Shown piece after piece: positions 17,729 through 27,741 of a stretch of DNA of 64,000 nt. The notes under the pieces are model-generated. The model saw only the letters and a program-made list of their open reading frames with translations, did no database searches and was not told the origin of the DNA. Position 1 is the first letter of the stretch. Each line of letters opens with the position of its first letter. Both the position numbers and the translations under genes were made by a program. The DNA is from Methanorbis rubei (lineage in GTDB: Archaea > Halobacteriota > Methanomicrobia > Methanomicrobiales > Methanocorpusculaceae): positions 124,001 to 188,000 of the forward strand of contig NZ_JAWDKB010000002.1 of NCBI RefSeq assembly GCF_032714495.1. Direction: 5' to 3'.

Positions 17729-17979
17729 GGTCTCGTTTGGGGTAACCACGGAATGCACGAAAATTTTCCGGAGCTTCACAGAAAATTGCATATCTTCAGT
17801 CTACTCATCACTTCGTGAAAATACACGGAGAATTCCTGCGGCGCCAGAGTTCACGGAAAGATTTTCGATTTTTTTTAATTTTTCTTTTATGTTTGCGAAA
17901 ATGAATAAAAAAATATTTTTCCGTGCATTCCGACTCCGCAGACATTCTCCGTGCATTCCGTGGTTACTCAAGCGAGACC
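17729..17979. repeat. Type B palindromic element, copy B1
   Basis: Left outer arm GGTCTCGTTTGGGGTAACCA and right outer arm TGGTTACTCAAGCGAGACC, followed inward by CGGAATGCAC and GTGCATTCCG. The interior, about 190 bases, is AT-rich with partial inner repeats. Lies between the divergent pepD and NfeD-like genes. The open frame running through it into the NfeD gene is an artefact of the repeat. Confidence 0.85.
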
Positions 17980-18044
17980 CGCAACACAAACCAAACCTCA
18001 CCCTACCATTTATTGCCTCCTGCCTGCTATTACTAGATTATACC

Positions 18045-18509
18045 ATGCTTGAAACACTTTTGGACCCTTCGGTGCTGCCGTGGGTTCTCATCGTTGCCGG
18101 TGCGATTTTCCTTGTCATCGAAGCGACAACGCCGGGATTTTTCATGGCTGTGCCCGGAACCGCCATGATTGTTCTCGGACTCATGGTCCTCGCCGGAGTT
18201 GATATCTTTGCGTCACCAATCGGTGTCGGCGTTGCCGTTCTCGCCGCAATTGTTGCGGCGGTGATCAGTGTTCTGTTGTACCGGAGACTGTCTCCGGATC
18301 AGGAACCGATCACAACCGGCAGGGACTCGCTTATCGGAAAAACCGGCCATGTTGTTGTTGAGGTGGTTCCGGATACGATCTCAGGCAAAGTCGATATCGC
18401 AGGCGTTGTCTGGAGCGCAAAAAGCACGGGCGCAAAAATTGCGGCCGGAACAAAAATACAGGTGACCGCCGCGAGCGGCGTTCACATAACCGTTGAGGAG
18501 GTTTCCTAA
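18045..18509 (+). CDS. NfeD-like membrane protein
   Basis: 154 residues from the ATG at 18045; a longer in-frame reading from 17727 would run through repeat B1 and is rejected. Short-type NfeD: two to three membrane segments in residues 10-85 ('WVLIVAGAIFLVIEATTPGFF', then 'VGVAVLAAIVAAVISVLLYR') and a C-terminal OB-fold ('IGKTGHVVVEVVPD...GKVDIAGVVWSAKS'). It works with SPFH/stomatin proteins in membrane microdomain organisation. Its stop directly abuts the start of the SPFH gene, the classic operon pair. Confidence 0.88.
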   Translation: MLETLLDPSVLPWVLIVAGAIFLVIEATTPGFFMAVPGTAMIVLGLMVLAGVDIFASPIGVGVAVLAAIVAAVISVLLYRRLSPDQEPITTGRDSLIGKTGHVVVEVVPDTISGKVDIAGVVWSAKSTGAKIAAGTKIQVTAASGVHITVEEVS

Positions 18510-19571
18510 ATGGACATATTTACTCTCGTTTCTATCGTACTGATAATTATTATTCTCTATATCTTTGCAAAAGGTGTTGTGATCATCCAGCCGTACCAGA
18601 AGGGTCTCGCCATCCGTCTCGGAACGTATGTCGGCCAGATGAATCCTGGATTCAAATGGGTCGTGCCGTTCATCACAACGGTCATCAAACTGGATCTCAG
18701 AACCCAGGTCATTGATGTTCCGTCCCAGGAGGTTATCACGAAAGACAACTCGCCGACCGATGTCGATGCGATCATCTACGTCCGCGTGATGGATCCTGAG
18801 CGGGCATACTTTGAGGTCTCAAACTATCGTCAGGCAACGGTCGCCCTTGCGCAAACGAGTCTTCGTGGCATCATTGGTGACATGGAGCTTGACGAGGTTC
18901 TCTACAACCGTGATATGATCAACCGCCGCCTCAGGGATATTCTCGATAAGGAGACCGATCAGTGGGGTGTCAAAATCGAGCGTGTTGAGATCAAAGAGGT
19001 CAACCCGATTGGTGCTGTCAAGCAGGCAATGACCGAGCAGACCGCGGCGGAACGTGAGCGGCGTGCGGCAATTCTTCGTGCTGACGGAGAGAAGCGTGCG
19101 GCAATTCTGAAAGCCGAAGGTCTTCGTCAGAGTATGATTCTTGAGTCTGAAGGTGAGCGGCAGAGTAAGATTCTCCGTGCTGAAGGTGAACGTCAGAGTA
19201 AAATTCTGCAGGCACAGGGAGAAGCCCAGGGTCTGCGGATTGTGGCGCTCGGTTCTCGCCCTCTTGACAAGAGAGCGATAACGGTTCTCTCGCTGAACGC
19301 TCTGCAGAAGATGGCGGATGGCCAGGCAACGAAGATCATCTTCCCGTTCGAGGTTTCGACCCTCATCAAGCAGGGGGCAAAGTTCCTTGGAGCTGAGGAT
19401 CTTACCGAGGTCGATGATGCGGCCCCGCTCGATCTTGATGAGAGCATCCTTGGCGATCTTCCAAACCCTGCAGAGATTGCGAAGGTCGTTGACTCGATCA
19501 AACCACCGGAGGATCCGGCAGCTGAAGCCGCAGCGGCAGATGAAGTTCCGCCGATTTCGGGATCAACATAA
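18510..19571 (+). CDS. SPFH/stomatin-like protein (slipin/QmcA type)
   Basis: 353 residues. One N-terminal membrane segment (residues 4-27), then the SPFH/band-7 domain ('GLAIRLGTYVGQMNPGFKWVVPF', 'QVIDVPSQEVITKDN') to about residue 190. A long coiled coil follows with repeated 'GERQSKILRAE'-type units (about residues 190-245). The C-terminal ~60 residues are acidic, rich in Ala and Pro. Forms membrane-bound oligomers; with NfeD it is thought to act in membrane quality control. Abuts the NfeD-like gene with no gap. A T-rich stretch (19569-19590) follows the stop. Confidence 0.92.
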   Translation: MDIFTLVSIVLIIIILYIFAKGVVIIQPYQKGLAIRLGTYVGQMNPGFKWVVPFITTVIKLDLRTQVIDVPSQEVITKDNSPTDVDAIIYVRVMDPERAYFEVSNYRQATVALAQTSLRGIIGDMELDEVLYNRDMINRRLRDILDKETDQWGVKIERVEIKEVNPIGAVKQAMTEQTAAERERRAAILRADGEKRAAILKAEGLRQSMILESEGERQSKILRAEGERQSKILQAQGEAQGLRIVALGSRPLDKRAITVLSLNALQKMADGQATKIIFPFEVSTLIKQGAKFLGAEDLTEVDDAAPLDLDESILGDLPNPAEIAKVVDSIKPPEDPAAEAAAADEVPPISGST

Positions 19572-19593
19572 TTTTTTTTCGTTTTTTTGGTTT
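19569..19593 (+). terminator. T-rich terminator after the SPFH gene
   Basis: Two runs of seven to eight Ts separated by CG directly after the TAA stop. Confidence 0.45.
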
Positions 19594-19607
19594 TTCCATT
19601 ACGTTCT

Positions 19608-19933
19608 GCTCCGCCCACGATTTGCATGCCTTCGGCCTGCTCACTGCTTCGCAGGAAAATCTGAAGACACGAAAATTTCACAGAAAAAACATCACGGAGC
19701 AGACGTGAACATCACGGAAATGATTTTTAAAAAAATATCATGCGATGCTGCAAAATGTTTCATGGCAAGTTTTCAAAAAACGAATTAAATTTTTTTGTTG
19801 TATCAATGTTTTAGAGTTCCGTGTTGTTCCCGTCTGCTCCGTGATGTTTTTTCTGTGGTATTCAGTGTGTTCCGTTTTTCCGTGGGCGGAGCAACGAAGT
19901 AGTGAGAAGGACATGAGAGTCGTGTGGCGGAGC
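19608..19933. repeat. Type A palindromic element, copy A3, with extra outer module
   Basis: Starts GCTCCGCCCACGA, then module D (GCATGCCTTCGGCCTGCTCA...), then the TTTCACAGAAAAAACATCAC core. An unusually long AT-rich spacer of about 100 bases precedes the inverted right arm, which closes with CCGTGGGCGGAGC at about 19892. A degraded, inverted module D with a second GGCGGAGC follows to 19933, so the palindrome includes module D on both sides. Confidence 0.88.
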
Positions 19934-20072
19934 AGAACATAACACCCCCTCTTGCCCAATACGAAACTGCATTATAGTTTTCCCTCCTAAGTATTCATCA
20001 AACGAACCGGAGGGAACGACAATATCGCTGAGAAGAATTACCCGTCGCAGATCTACAGAGCCGCAAGTACAA

Positions 20073-20100
20073 ACTTCCCTCCCTCCTCCCTCCTCCTCCC
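20073..20100 (+). repeat. Pyrimidine-rich CTC/CCT tract
   Basis: Almost pure C/T run of repeated CTCC units ending 14 bases before the likely start of the DUF432 gene. It replaces any ribosome-binding motif there. Confidence 0.7.
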
Positions 20101-20114
20101 TCACCACTCCGCCC

Positions 20115-20885
20115 GTGGACGACGAATCCTCAGACGACATCCCGGCGTTTTCTTATGGAAGGTTCACATTCGATTATGCCGTGAACTTTGCCGGTCTCTC
20201 CCTCGCAATTGAACAGAACCGCGGCATGTATCATTATCACCGTGCGATTGGAAAAGCAGTTCGCGAAGCAACCATCTCCTCCTCAGCAGATGCCAGAATG
20301 ATCATTCATCCGGTTGAGCCGCTCTATGTTCCTGATCCGGTCACCGACTTTCTCGAGATAAAGTTCAGTGAGATGATGATCGAGCCGAACGGTAAAACTG
20401 TCATCTTCCTCACGTTCCCGATCGAGATCGGCGTCTTCATCGAGTCCAAAGGGGAGACCGATGTCATCGACGTGTTCACCTTCAAGCCGCCAAAGTACTC
20501 CATGTACGGCTCATCCCACCGCGGTGTCATCACCAAATGGCACAAATCGCAGATTCATGCCTACCCCCCGCAGGCGAAAAATTACGAAGAGGGAGTTCTC
20601 AGGCTCACCATTCAAAACACCACCGACGAATGGGTGTATGTGTCACGCGTCATCATCTATGAAAAAGGAATGTTCCTCCACTATGATAACGCGGTCGTTT
20701 CAATGGCCGCGGAGATGACCATCCTCAACCGTGAAAGTGCAGACGTTGTGGGCATTGACCGGCCTCTCAGACCTGAGATGTCCCGCTCGATTCGGCTCTA
20801 CAAACCAAGAAAGATGTCGGCCTTCTCCAATGTCTCCGGTTCGATTGTCGATACCGTCTTCACCATGGACCTGGGGCTGATCTGA
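20115..20885 (+). CDS. DUF432 family protein
   Basis: 256 residues from a GTG start. The start is uncertain: no ribosome-binding motif precedes it and a pyrimidine tract lies upstream. I recognise it as DUF432, an archaeal family often found beside MscS channel genes, as here (mscS begins 2 bp after its stop). The body is beta-rich without membrane segments, with segments 'FLTFPIEIGVFIESKG' and 'WVYVSRVIIYEKGMFLHYD'. Role unknown; gene order suggests a function linked to the channel or the osmotic response. Confidence 0.75.
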   Translation: MDDESSDDIPAFSYGRFTFDYAVNFAGLSLAIEQNRGMYHYHRAIGKAVREATISSSADARMIIHPVEPLYVPDPVTDFLEIKFSEMMIEPNGKTVIFLTFPIEIGVFIESKGETDVIDVFTFKPPKYSMYGSSHRGVITKWHKSQIHAYPPQAKNYEEGVLRLTIQNTTDEWVYVSRVIIYEKGMFLHYDNAVVSMAAEMTILNRESADVVGIDRPLRPEMSRSIRLYKPRKMSAFSNVSGSIVDTVFTMDLGLI

Positions 20886-20886
20886 A

Positions 20887-21900
20887 ATGGCGGAAATTAA
20901 CGTTACCGGCATCATGGAGAGTCTGTTCAACGGGGCGGGATCGCTTACCACAAGCGTTGAAAACACGAGTTTCCTCGCAACAAAACCCTTCGAAAGTTTT
21001 GGCATCGCCATGACCTACGGCGACATCATCGCTGTTGTCGTCATCATTGCCGCGACCTTCATCATCGCAAAACTGCTCTCCAACATCGTGCGCAGGATGT
21101 TTTCCGGCAAGATTGACAAAGGCAATCTCGCCTTCATGGAAAAGCTCACCCGCTGGACCATCTACTTCTTCGGATTCCTCGCGGTCAGCACTCCGCTCGG
21201 CATTGACTTCAGCGGCTTAATGGTTGCCGGAGGAATCATTGCGGTTGCGATCGGTTTTGCCAGTCAAAGCACTCTTTCCAACTTCATCTCCGGTCTTCTG
21301 CTGATGTTCGAGCGGCCGGTCGGCCTTGGCGACAACATTGCCGTCAAAGGAACCGAAGGATATGTCGAAGACATCGGCCTGATGTCAACAACGCTTCGCA
21401 CCTACAAAGGCGTCTATGTCCGCGTGCCAAACGAAGCGATGTTCACCTCAGACATCACAAACTATGTTGCCCATATTGCACGGCGCTTTGACTACAACAT
21501 CACCATCCGGTACAAGGATGATGCAGAAAAAGCGATGAAAATCATCAAGGAGACGGTTGACAAACATCCGTATGCCCTGAAGAGTCCTGCCCCTTCAGTG
21601 TTCGTGGACAATCTCGGCCCGAACGGCTCGAACCTTCTGGTCCGTATCTGGGCTCCGTCCGGATACTGGTGGGATGCGAAGACCGAACTTCTCGGAAAGA
21701 TTGTGCAGGCCCTTCGCGCTGCAGGCATTGTCATCCCGTTCGATCAGAATGTGGTCTGGTTCGGCCATGATCAGAACAAGTCGCTGGACCGGGCAATGTA
21801 CGGCCGTCCGATACAACCCTCCTCCTCTCCCGAATACCTCCAGACAGCCGGTCCCGGCAGGGAACAGTCTGCTCCGGAAAATACTGCCCAGGTGAAATAA
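20887..21900 (+). CDS. mscS: Small-conductance mechanosensitive channel, MscS family
   Basis: 337 residues. Three membrane segments: about residues 45-68, 88-105 and the pore-lining TM3 at about 110-135 (Gly/Ala-rich 'GGIIAVAIGFASQSTLSNFISGL'). The MscS beta domain follows ('FERPVGLGDNIAVKGTEGYVEDIGLMSTTLRT') and then the alpha/beta C-terminal domain. Releases solutes on hypo-osmotic shock. The last ~40 residues are Pro/Ser/Gln-rich and probably disordered. Its stop overlaps the next gene by one base (TAATG). Confidence 0.94.
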   Translation: MAEINVTGIMESLFNGAGSLTTSVENTSFLATKPFESFGIAMTYGDIIAVVVIIAATFIIAKLLSNIVRRMFSGKIDKGNLAFMEKLTRWTIYFFGFLAVSTPLGIDFSGLMVAGGIIAVAIGFASQSTLSNFISGLLLMFERPVGLGDNIAVKGTEGYVEDIGLMSTTLRTYKGVYVRVPNEAMFTSDITNYVAHIARRFDYNITIRYKDDAEKAMKIIKETVDKHPYALKSPAPSVFVDNLGPNGSNLLVRIWAPSGYWWDAKTELLGKIVQALRAAGIVIPFDQNVVWFGHDQNKSLDRAMYGRPIQPSSSPEYLQTAGPGREQSAPENTAQVK

Positions 21901-22379
21901 TGGTAAATCTCAATGCATGTTTTTGCTCCCTCAATGATGAGTCCCTCGAAGTCCGCCACGCCGCTGTTGATGCAATTGCCGAAGTAGGTCGCGCCGCACC
22001 GGAAAAAATTGTGCCGATTGTGATTGCGGAAATGCCTGATGCAACACTTGACACCCGCTGGTATCTTGGACGATCACTTGTCAAGATGGGGCCGGGAATT
22101 ATTCCAATCATTTTAGAGTATGCGGAGATCGAACAGAACATGGACATCCAGAAATATTACGGAGCGGTTCTTTCTTCGTTTGGCGAGGACGCGGTGCCGT
22201 CCCTAATCTCGCTCTTCTCTTCAACGAACCCCACGGCCCGTGGCATGGCGTCTGCTGCTCTTGAGCGGCTGGAAGCAAAAGCTGTTCCTGCACTTGTTGG
22301 GGCAGCGAACGGACGCGACCAGCAGGTGAAACTCTGCGCTGAGCTGACGCTTGCAAAGCTCCACATCTTTGAATACTAA
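21900..22379 (+). CDS. HEAT-repeat protein
   Basis: 159 residues built from about four HEAT/PBS-lyase-like helical pairs ('SLEVRHAAVDAIAEVGRAAPEKIVPIV', 'AVPSLISLFSSTNPTARGMASAALERLEAKAVPALV'). Such proteins are scaffolds for protein-protein contacts; no catalytic motif. Starts within the mscS stop and precedes polC by 27 bp, so it may be translated with both. No more specific function can be given. Confidence 0.8.
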   Translation: MVNLNACFCSLNDESLEVRHAAVDAIAEVGRAAPEKIVPIVIAEMPDATLDTRWYLGRSLVKMGPGIIPIILEYAEIEQNMDIQKYYGAVLSSFGEDAVPSLISLFSSTNPTARGMASAALERLEAKAVPALVGAANGRDQQVKLCAELTLAKLHIFEY

Positions 22380-22400
22380 CACTAACAGTAACACTAACAC
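22375..22400 (+). repeat. Hexamer tandem repeat TAACAC
   Basis: About four near-perfect copies of a six-base unit (TAACAC, one copy TAACAG) between the HEAT-protein stop and the polC start. It overlaps the stop codon and takes the place of a ribosome-binding site. Confidence 0.75.
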
Positions 22401-22406
22401 TCCGAA

Positions 22407-25400
22407 ATGGCTGAACTTGCAACCTCCCCCCGCTATCGTGCGTATCTGGATCACTTGATCAGTGAACTCGATCGGGCGATGGTAGTTGCGCAGGCAGCAA
22501 AGGCGAAAGGTTTTGATCCGCGAACCGAAGTGGAGATTCCAATTGCAAGCGATCTTGCAGGACGTGTTGAGGCGCTCCTAAACTACAAAGGAGTTGCCGA
22601 TTGTATCCGTGAGCTGGAAGAGCGGATGAGCCGCGAGGAAGCATCGCTGAAGATCGGCGATGCGTTTGTGTCCCGCCAGTTCGGGGAGACGACCCGCGAA
22701 GAAATTCTTGACCATGCGATTCGTGCGTCGATGGCACTTCTCACGGAAGGTGTGGTTGCTGCGCCCACCGAAGGTATCGGCAAAGTCGGCGTCAAGAAAA
22801 ATGATGACGGGTCAGAGTATCTGGTCATCTATTATGCAGGCCCGATCCGTTCCGCAGGCGGAACAGCGCAGGCACTGTCTGTTCTCGTCGGCGACTATGT
22901 GAGGCGACTTCTGAACCTTGATCGCTACAAGCCGCGGGAGGATGAGATTGAGCGGTATGTTGAGGAGATCAAGCAGTACAACGGCATTCAGAGTATGCAG
23001 TACCTCCCCAAAGATGATGATATCCGTCTCATCATCCGGAACTGTCCGGTCTGCATCGACGGCGAACCGACAGAGAAGGAGGAGATCTCCGGATACCGGA
23101 ACCTTGAACGCGTGGAGACCAATGTCGTCCGCGGCGGTATGTGTCTGGTGATCGCCGAAGGTATCGGACTGAAGGCGCCAAAGATTCAGAAAAATGTTGC
23201 AAAAATGCATCTTGACGGATGGGAGTGGCTGGAGACACTGATCTCAGGAACTGCGTCCGCATCGGACGAAGAGGAAGAGCCGGGCATTCATCCGAAAGAC
23301 AAGTACATGCGTGATATGCTTGCAGGCCGGCCGCCGTTTTCGTACCCGATGCGAAAAGGCGGGTTCCGCTTACAACTTGGCCGCGGAAGAAACACCGGGT
23401 TTGCAACCTGCGGATTTAATCCTGCGACACTGCATGTGCTGGATGATTATCTGGCGGTCGGGACCCAGATGAAAGTGGAGCGGCCCGGTAAAGCCTGCGG
23501 TGTTGTGCCTTGCGACACGATTGAAGGGCCGACCGTCCGCCTGACCTCCGGCGAAATTTTGCGAATCGATACGCTGGAAGAGGCGAACAAGCATGTCGAT
23601 GCTAAGGAGATCGAGTACATCCTCGACGTTGGCGAGATGCTAATTTCGTACGGCGAGTTCCTTGAGAACAATCACGTACTTGCGCCGCCAAGCTACTGCG
23701 AGGCATGGTGGATTCAGGAAGGCGGCCCCCGCCATCCCGAGAGTGAGGCTGAGGCAATCTCATTCGTTGCGGAAGGTGCTTACCTGCATCCAAACTTCAC
23801 CTGGTTCTGGGATGACTGCACTGAAGAGCAGCTTCTCTTCCTCTCTGATGCCGTAGCAAAGACGGCATCTGTCAAAGACGGTGTGCTCTACATCCCGCAG
23901 GATCCTGCGGTGAAGGCAGTGCTTGAAGAGCTCCTTGTTCCTCACACGGTGGAGAACGGTCAGTATGTGATCAAAACGCCGCTTGCCTTAATCGCGGGTC
24001 TCGGTCTGTCATACTCACTTGAAAAGAGCGCGACATGGAACACGCTGCCGCCTTTCACGAACGGTCTTGCGATGGCCGCGTACCTTTCAGGGATGAAGAT
24101 GCGGTCCAAAGCCGGCACCCGCATTGGCGGACGCATGGGAAGACCCGGCAAGTCCGCTCCCAGAAAAATGAAGCCGCCGGTTCACGTACTGTTTCCGATC
24201 GGTGAGTCGGGAGGCATGAAACGGTCGATCGACAACGCGGCAAAGTTCTGCAATGCAGACCTGTCGGGTGACATGTTCTCGGGAACTGCGGTGACGAGCG
24301 GACAGGTGGAAGGCATGATTCATGTCGAGACCGGAGAGCGGAAATGTCCGTCCTGCGGTGCGGTGACGTTCAAGAGCAGGTGCAGCTGCGGCTCACACAC
24401 CGACGCTGTTTACCGTTGTCCGCGTTGCAGCACACTCGGCCTGCCGGGCGAAGAGCAGTGTATGCGATGCGGCGCTCCGCTTACCTGCCAGAAGGACAGC
24501 GTGATGAGTCTTCGTCAGGAGTATAACGCGGCGCTTGCGGTGACCGGTCTTGCGGCAAATGCCATTCCTGAACTGAAGGGAGTCCGCGGACTTATCTCCA
24601 AAGAGCGTGTGGTTGAGCCGCTCGAGAAAGGAATTCTTCGTGCGGCAAACGAAGTGTATGTGTTCCGGGACGGAACGGTCAGGTATGATATGATCGATCT
24701 GCCCTTGACGCATTTCCGTCCGGCAGAGATTGCGGTTACGGTCGAAAAACTTCGGTCGATCGGGTACACAAAGGACATGCACGGTGCTGAGCTGACCTCT
24801 CCCGATCAGCTGATTGAGTTGAACCCGCAGGACATTCTTGTCTCTGAAGACTGCGGCGAGTATCTGGTGCGGGTGGCGACCTACATCGATCAGCTGCTGG
24901 AAAAACTCTACGGACTTGATCCGTTCTACTGTGCAAAAGTGCCTGAGGATTTAGTCGGCCAGCTGATTATGGGTCTTGCGCCGCACACGAGTGCGGGAGT
25001 TCTCGCACGGGTTATCGGGTTTACGAAGGCGAAGGCAGGATACGCTCATCCGTTTTATCATGCGGCAAAACGGCGAAACTGCGACGGGGACGAGGACTGC
25101 GTGATGCTTTTGATGGACGGACTCGTGAACTTTTCACGGTCCTTCCTTCCCAGCACCCGCGGCGGCACGATGGATGCCCCGCTCGTTCTGACCACGACAC
25201 TGAATCCGAAAGAGGTTGATAAGGAGACGCTGAACGTGGATGTGATGAGCCGCTATCCGCTTGCGGTGTATGAGGCGTGCCTTACCTACACGCCGCCAAA
25301 GAATCTGGAAAAAATTGTGGATCATGTGGAGAACCGTGTGGGAACTCCCGAGCAGTTTGAAGGTTTTTCCTTCACGCATGATACGCAGGACATCTCTGCA

Positions 25401-25838
25401 GGCCCGCTTGATACGATGTACACGAATCCCATTCTGAAGGGAACGACCGACAAGATCAAAGCAGAGCTTGATCTTGCCGACCGTATCAGGGCTGTTGAGA
25501 CAAACGATCTTGCGGAGCGAATCATTAACAGCCACTTAATGCCTGATATGATCGGCAACCTGCGTTCGTTTTCGAAGCAGTCATTCCGCTGCCCAAGATG
25601 TAAGACAAGTTTCCGCAGAATTCCGATCTCAGGAAAGTGTACAAAATGCGGGGCTGTGTTGAAGGCGACGATGCATAAAGGAAATGTGACAAAGTATCTG
25701 GAGATCTCGAAGTACATGGCCGAGCACTACCAGCTGTCCGAGTACACGAATCAGCGTATTGCGGTGACCGAGATGAACATCTGGTCAACGTTCGGGCAGG
25801 AAGAGAAGCAGCAGATGGATCTGTCTGACTTTTTCTAA
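22407..25838 (+). CDS. polC: DNA polymerase II (family D) large subunit DP2
   Basis: 1143 residues. Catalytic subunit of the euryarchaeal replicative polymerase PolD. The N-terminal '[20 protein letters not shown]...KAKGFDP' and '[26 protein letters not shown]' are diagnostic. The catalytic aspartates lie in '[16 protein letters not shown]' near residue 891, where inteins often insert in this family; none is present. Zinc modules: '[16 protein letters not shown]' near residue 647 and '[11 protein letters not shown]...CTKCG' near 1061-1082. The C-terminus 'QMDLSDFF' resembles a PCNA-binding (PIP) motif. The small subunit gene is not in the window. Confidence 0.97.
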   Translation: MAELATSPRYRAYLDHLISELDRAMVVAQAAKAKGFDPRTEVEIPIASDLAGRVEALLNYKGVADCIRELEERMSREEASLKIGDAFVSRQFGETTREEILDHAIRASMALLTEGVVAAPTEGIGKVGVKKNDDGSEYLVIYYAGPIRSAGGTAQALSVLVGDYVRRLLNLDRYKPREDEIERYVEEIKQYNGIQSMQYLPKDDDIRLIIRNCPVCIDGEPTEKEEISGYRNLERVETNVVRGGMCLVIAEGIGLKAPKIQKNVAKMHLDGWEWLETLISGTASASDEEEEPGIHPKDKYMRDMLAGRPPFSYPMRKGGFRLQLGRGRNTGFATCGFNPATLHVLDDYLAVGTQMKVERPGKACGVVPCDTIEGPTVRLTSGEILRIDTLEEANKHVDAKEIEYILDVGEMLISYGEFLENNHVLAPPSYCEAWWIQEGGPRHPESEAEAISFVAEGAYLHPNFTWFWDDCTEEQLLFLSDAVAKTASVKDGVLYIPQDPAVKAVLEELLVPHTVENGQYVIKTPLALIAGLGLSYSLEKSATWNTLPPFTNGLAMAAYLSGMKMRSKAGTRIGGRMGRPGKSAPRKMKPPVHVLFPIGESGGMKRSIDNAAKFCNADLSGDMFSGTAVTSGQVEGMIHVETGERKCPSCGAVTFKSRCSCGSHTDAVYRCPRCSTLGLPGEEQCMRCGAPLTCQKDSVMSLRQEYNAALAVTGLAANAIPELKGVRGLISKERVVEPLEKGILRAANEVYVFRDGTVRYDMIDLPLTHFRPAEIAVTVEKLRSIGYTKDMHGAELTSPDQLIELNPQDILVSEDCGEYLVRVATYIDQLLEKLYGLDPFYCAKVPEDLVGQLIMGLAPHTSAGVLARVIGFTKAKAGYAHPFYHAAKRRNCDGDEDCVMLLMDGLVNFSRSFLPSTRGGTMDAPLVLTTTLNPKEVDKETLNVDVMSRYPLAVYEACLTYTPPKNLEKIVDHVENRVGTPEQFEGFSFTHDTQDISAGPLDTMYTNPILKGTTDKIKAELDLADRIRAVETNDLAERIINSHLMPDMIGNLRSFSKQSFRCPRCKTSFRRIPISGKCTKCGAVLKATMHKGNVTKYLEISKYMAEHYQLSEYTNQRIAVTEMNIWSTFGQEEKQQMDLSDFF

Positions 25839-25860
25839 CGGAATTTCCCATTTCTAATGA

Positions 25861-25902
25861 TAAGGTGAAGGTGTGGAGCTTTTGCTCCACACCTTCACCT
25901 TA
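25861..25902 (+). terminator. Perfect 19-bp hairpin after polC
   Basis: Left arm 25861-25879, loop TTTT at 25880-25883, right arm 25884-25902; all 19 pairs match. It begins 22 bases past the polC stop. There is no strong T-run directly after it, so it may act in RNA stability rather than as a simple terminator. Confidence 0.7.
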
Positions 25903-26065
25903 CAGAAATGATAAATTCCGATGCACTCGCCGCTCGGCCCCGCCGGGGCTCGCGGCTGCGGAAAACTGGTTGACGGGCACCCATTTATTTTTTTTTGAAA
26001 ATATTTTTGCGAAATTATTTTTGAAAAATCTGCTGAGAAAAAAATAATTGGTAAATTGATTTTAT

Positions 26066-27355
26066 TTACGGGCTGACTCTGTGTCGGTCGCGGGGGAAGA
26101 GTACGCCTTCGCGGATGTTCTGCAGGTCAAGCATGGTCATCACAAGACGCTCTGCACCAAGTCCCCATCCTGCGTGCGGCGGCATGCCGTAGCGGAACGG
26201 GTTGAGATAGAACTCGAATGCGTCCGGGTTGAGGCCCTTTCCTTTGATCTGTTCGACAAGTTTGCTGTGAACATGGCAGCGCTGGGCTCCGGAGGAGAGT
26301 TCCATTCTCGGGTGCATCATGTCAAACGCACGGCAGACTTCGGGGCGGTCTTCAAAGGCCATGGTGTAGAACGGTCTGGTTGAGGACGGCCATTCGGTGA
26401 CGAAGTACATGGTTCCCATCTCTTCGCCGACGACTTTCTCTGCTGCGGTGGTGAGATCGTCGCCGAAGGTGAGTGATTCGCCTTTTTTGCTTGCGATCTC
26501 AATTGCTTCCTGATAGGTGATCTTCGGAAAGGGTGCAGTTGGCACCTCGAAGTCGTTTAAGCCAAGGGTGGCGAGTTCATTCGAACAGGTGTCGGCAACT
26601 TTTTCATAGGCATAGGAGACAACCTCTTCGAGGATCTTCATCACATCTTTTTCATCTGCGAAAGACATCTCGATATCAATCGAGGTTGCTTCGTTTAAGT
26701 GGCGGACGGTGTTGTGCTCTTCTGCACGGAAGATCGGGCCGATTTCGTACACACGGTCGAATCCTGCACTCATGAGCATCTGTTTGTAGAGCTGCGGGCT
26801 CTGGTTGAGGAATGCTTCCTTGTCAAAGTATGCGAGAGGGAAGAGTTCGGTTCCTCCCTCCGTTGCGGCTGCGACGACCTTCGGGGTCTGGACCTGCGTG
26901 AAGTGGTGGTCCCAGAGGAACTCGCTGACTGCGCGAAGTGCGGCGTTTCTGATTAAAAAGATCGAGTTGACGCGGGGTTTTCTGAGGTCAAGGTAGCGGT
27001 TGTCGAGTCTGGTATCCAGTTCTGCCGGAACTTTCTCGGAAACATCCAGCGGCAGAGGGGTGTCTGCACGGGAGATGACCTTGAGAGTTTCCGGGACGAG
27101 TTCGCGTCCTCCGGGTGCTTTGTCGGTTGCCTTGACAACTCCTTCACAGGAGATGACGGACTCGCGGCTTGCTTCCTTGACTGCGGCGAGCACTTCAGGG
27201 CTGACCTTTTTCTTCGGGATGGTCACCTGAAGGATTCCTGTTCTGTCGCGAACGAGAAGGAACGTGAGGCCGCCGAGGTCACGTTCTTCGTGAACCCATC
27301 CGGCAACTTCCGCACGTTCACATTCGGGGGTGACGTCTTTTATTGGGATGCGCAT
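26066..27355 (-). CDS. aspS: Aspartyl-tRNA synthetase (archaeal type)
   Basis: 429 residues, the archaeal/eukaryal size. N-terminal OB-fold anticodon-binding domain ('AEVAGWVHEERDLGGLTFLLVRDRTG') and class II core: motif 1 near 'FLWDHHFTQVQTPKVV', flipping loop 'EGGTELF', motif 2 'GPIFRAEEHNTVRHLNEATSIDIEM', motif 3 'GWGLGAERLVMTMLDLQNIREGVLFPR'. Charges tRNA-Asp; archaeal enzymes of this type are often non-discriminating and also make Asp-tRNA-Asn, which cannot be decided here. ATG at 27355. Monocistronic as far as seen. Confidence 0.96.
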   Translation of the reverse strand: MRIPIKDVTPECERAEVAGWVHEERDLGGLTFLLVRDRTGILQVTIPKKKVSPEVLAAVKEASRESVISCEGVVKATDKAPGGRELVPETLKVISRADTPLPLDVSEKVPAELDTRLDNRYLDLRKPRVNSIFLIRNAALRAVSEFLWDHHFTQVQTPKVVAAATEGGTELFPLAYFDKEAFLNQSPQLYKQMLMSAGFDRVYEIGPIFRAEEHNTVRHLNEATSIDIEMSFADEKDVMKILEEVVSYAYEKVADTCSNELATLGLNDFEVPTAPFPKITYQEAIEIASKKGESLTFGDDLTTAAEKVVGEEMGTMYFVTEWPSSTRPFYTMAFEDRPEVCRAFDMMHPRMELSSGAQRCHVHSKLVEQIKGKGLNPDAFEFYLNPFRYGMPPHAGWGLGAERLVMTMLDLQNIREGVLFPRDRHRVSP

Positions 27356-27741
27356 AAAATCTCTGTATTATTTGCTGTTGAGATAGATTAGTGTTTGCCG
27401 TGAGTGGTAGTCACGGATTTTTGGGTCGAAAAATATCTGTGATCATTGGGTTTGGTTGGCACTATTTTCGGAAGTAAATCACTCACAATATCGGAAGTGA
27501 AACGCCGATAATATCGACAACGGAAAACCACCATTTGGATTTTTCATCATCCCATACGGCTCGAACTTCCTTATCGTCAAAAAACCGGATAGATACTTTA
27601 TTCAATGACAACCCCTTTCGTTCCATTTCGTGATCCTGATCACATTTTTCCATGAAATAAATGGCGCGTGATCACATTTTTACACAGAATGGATTTTGCG
27701 CAATAACATATTTTGAAAAAAAAAGAAATCCAGAGAGAAGC
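27356..27741. other. Non-coding region between porD and aspS
   Basis: 386 bases with no convincing gene. Contents: a small hairpin CCGTGA...TCACGG at 27398-27416; a direct repeat TGATCACATTTTT at about 27638-27650 and 27669-27681; and a short palindrome CGATAATATCG at about 27507-27517. It must hold the end of the por message and the aspS promoter. Confidence 0.5.

Noticed and set aside
17727-18044. N-terminal 106-residue extension of the NfeD-like protein
   Set aside because: It is read through repeat B1 and has no resemblance to NfeD; the ATG at 18045 gives a normal short NfeD.
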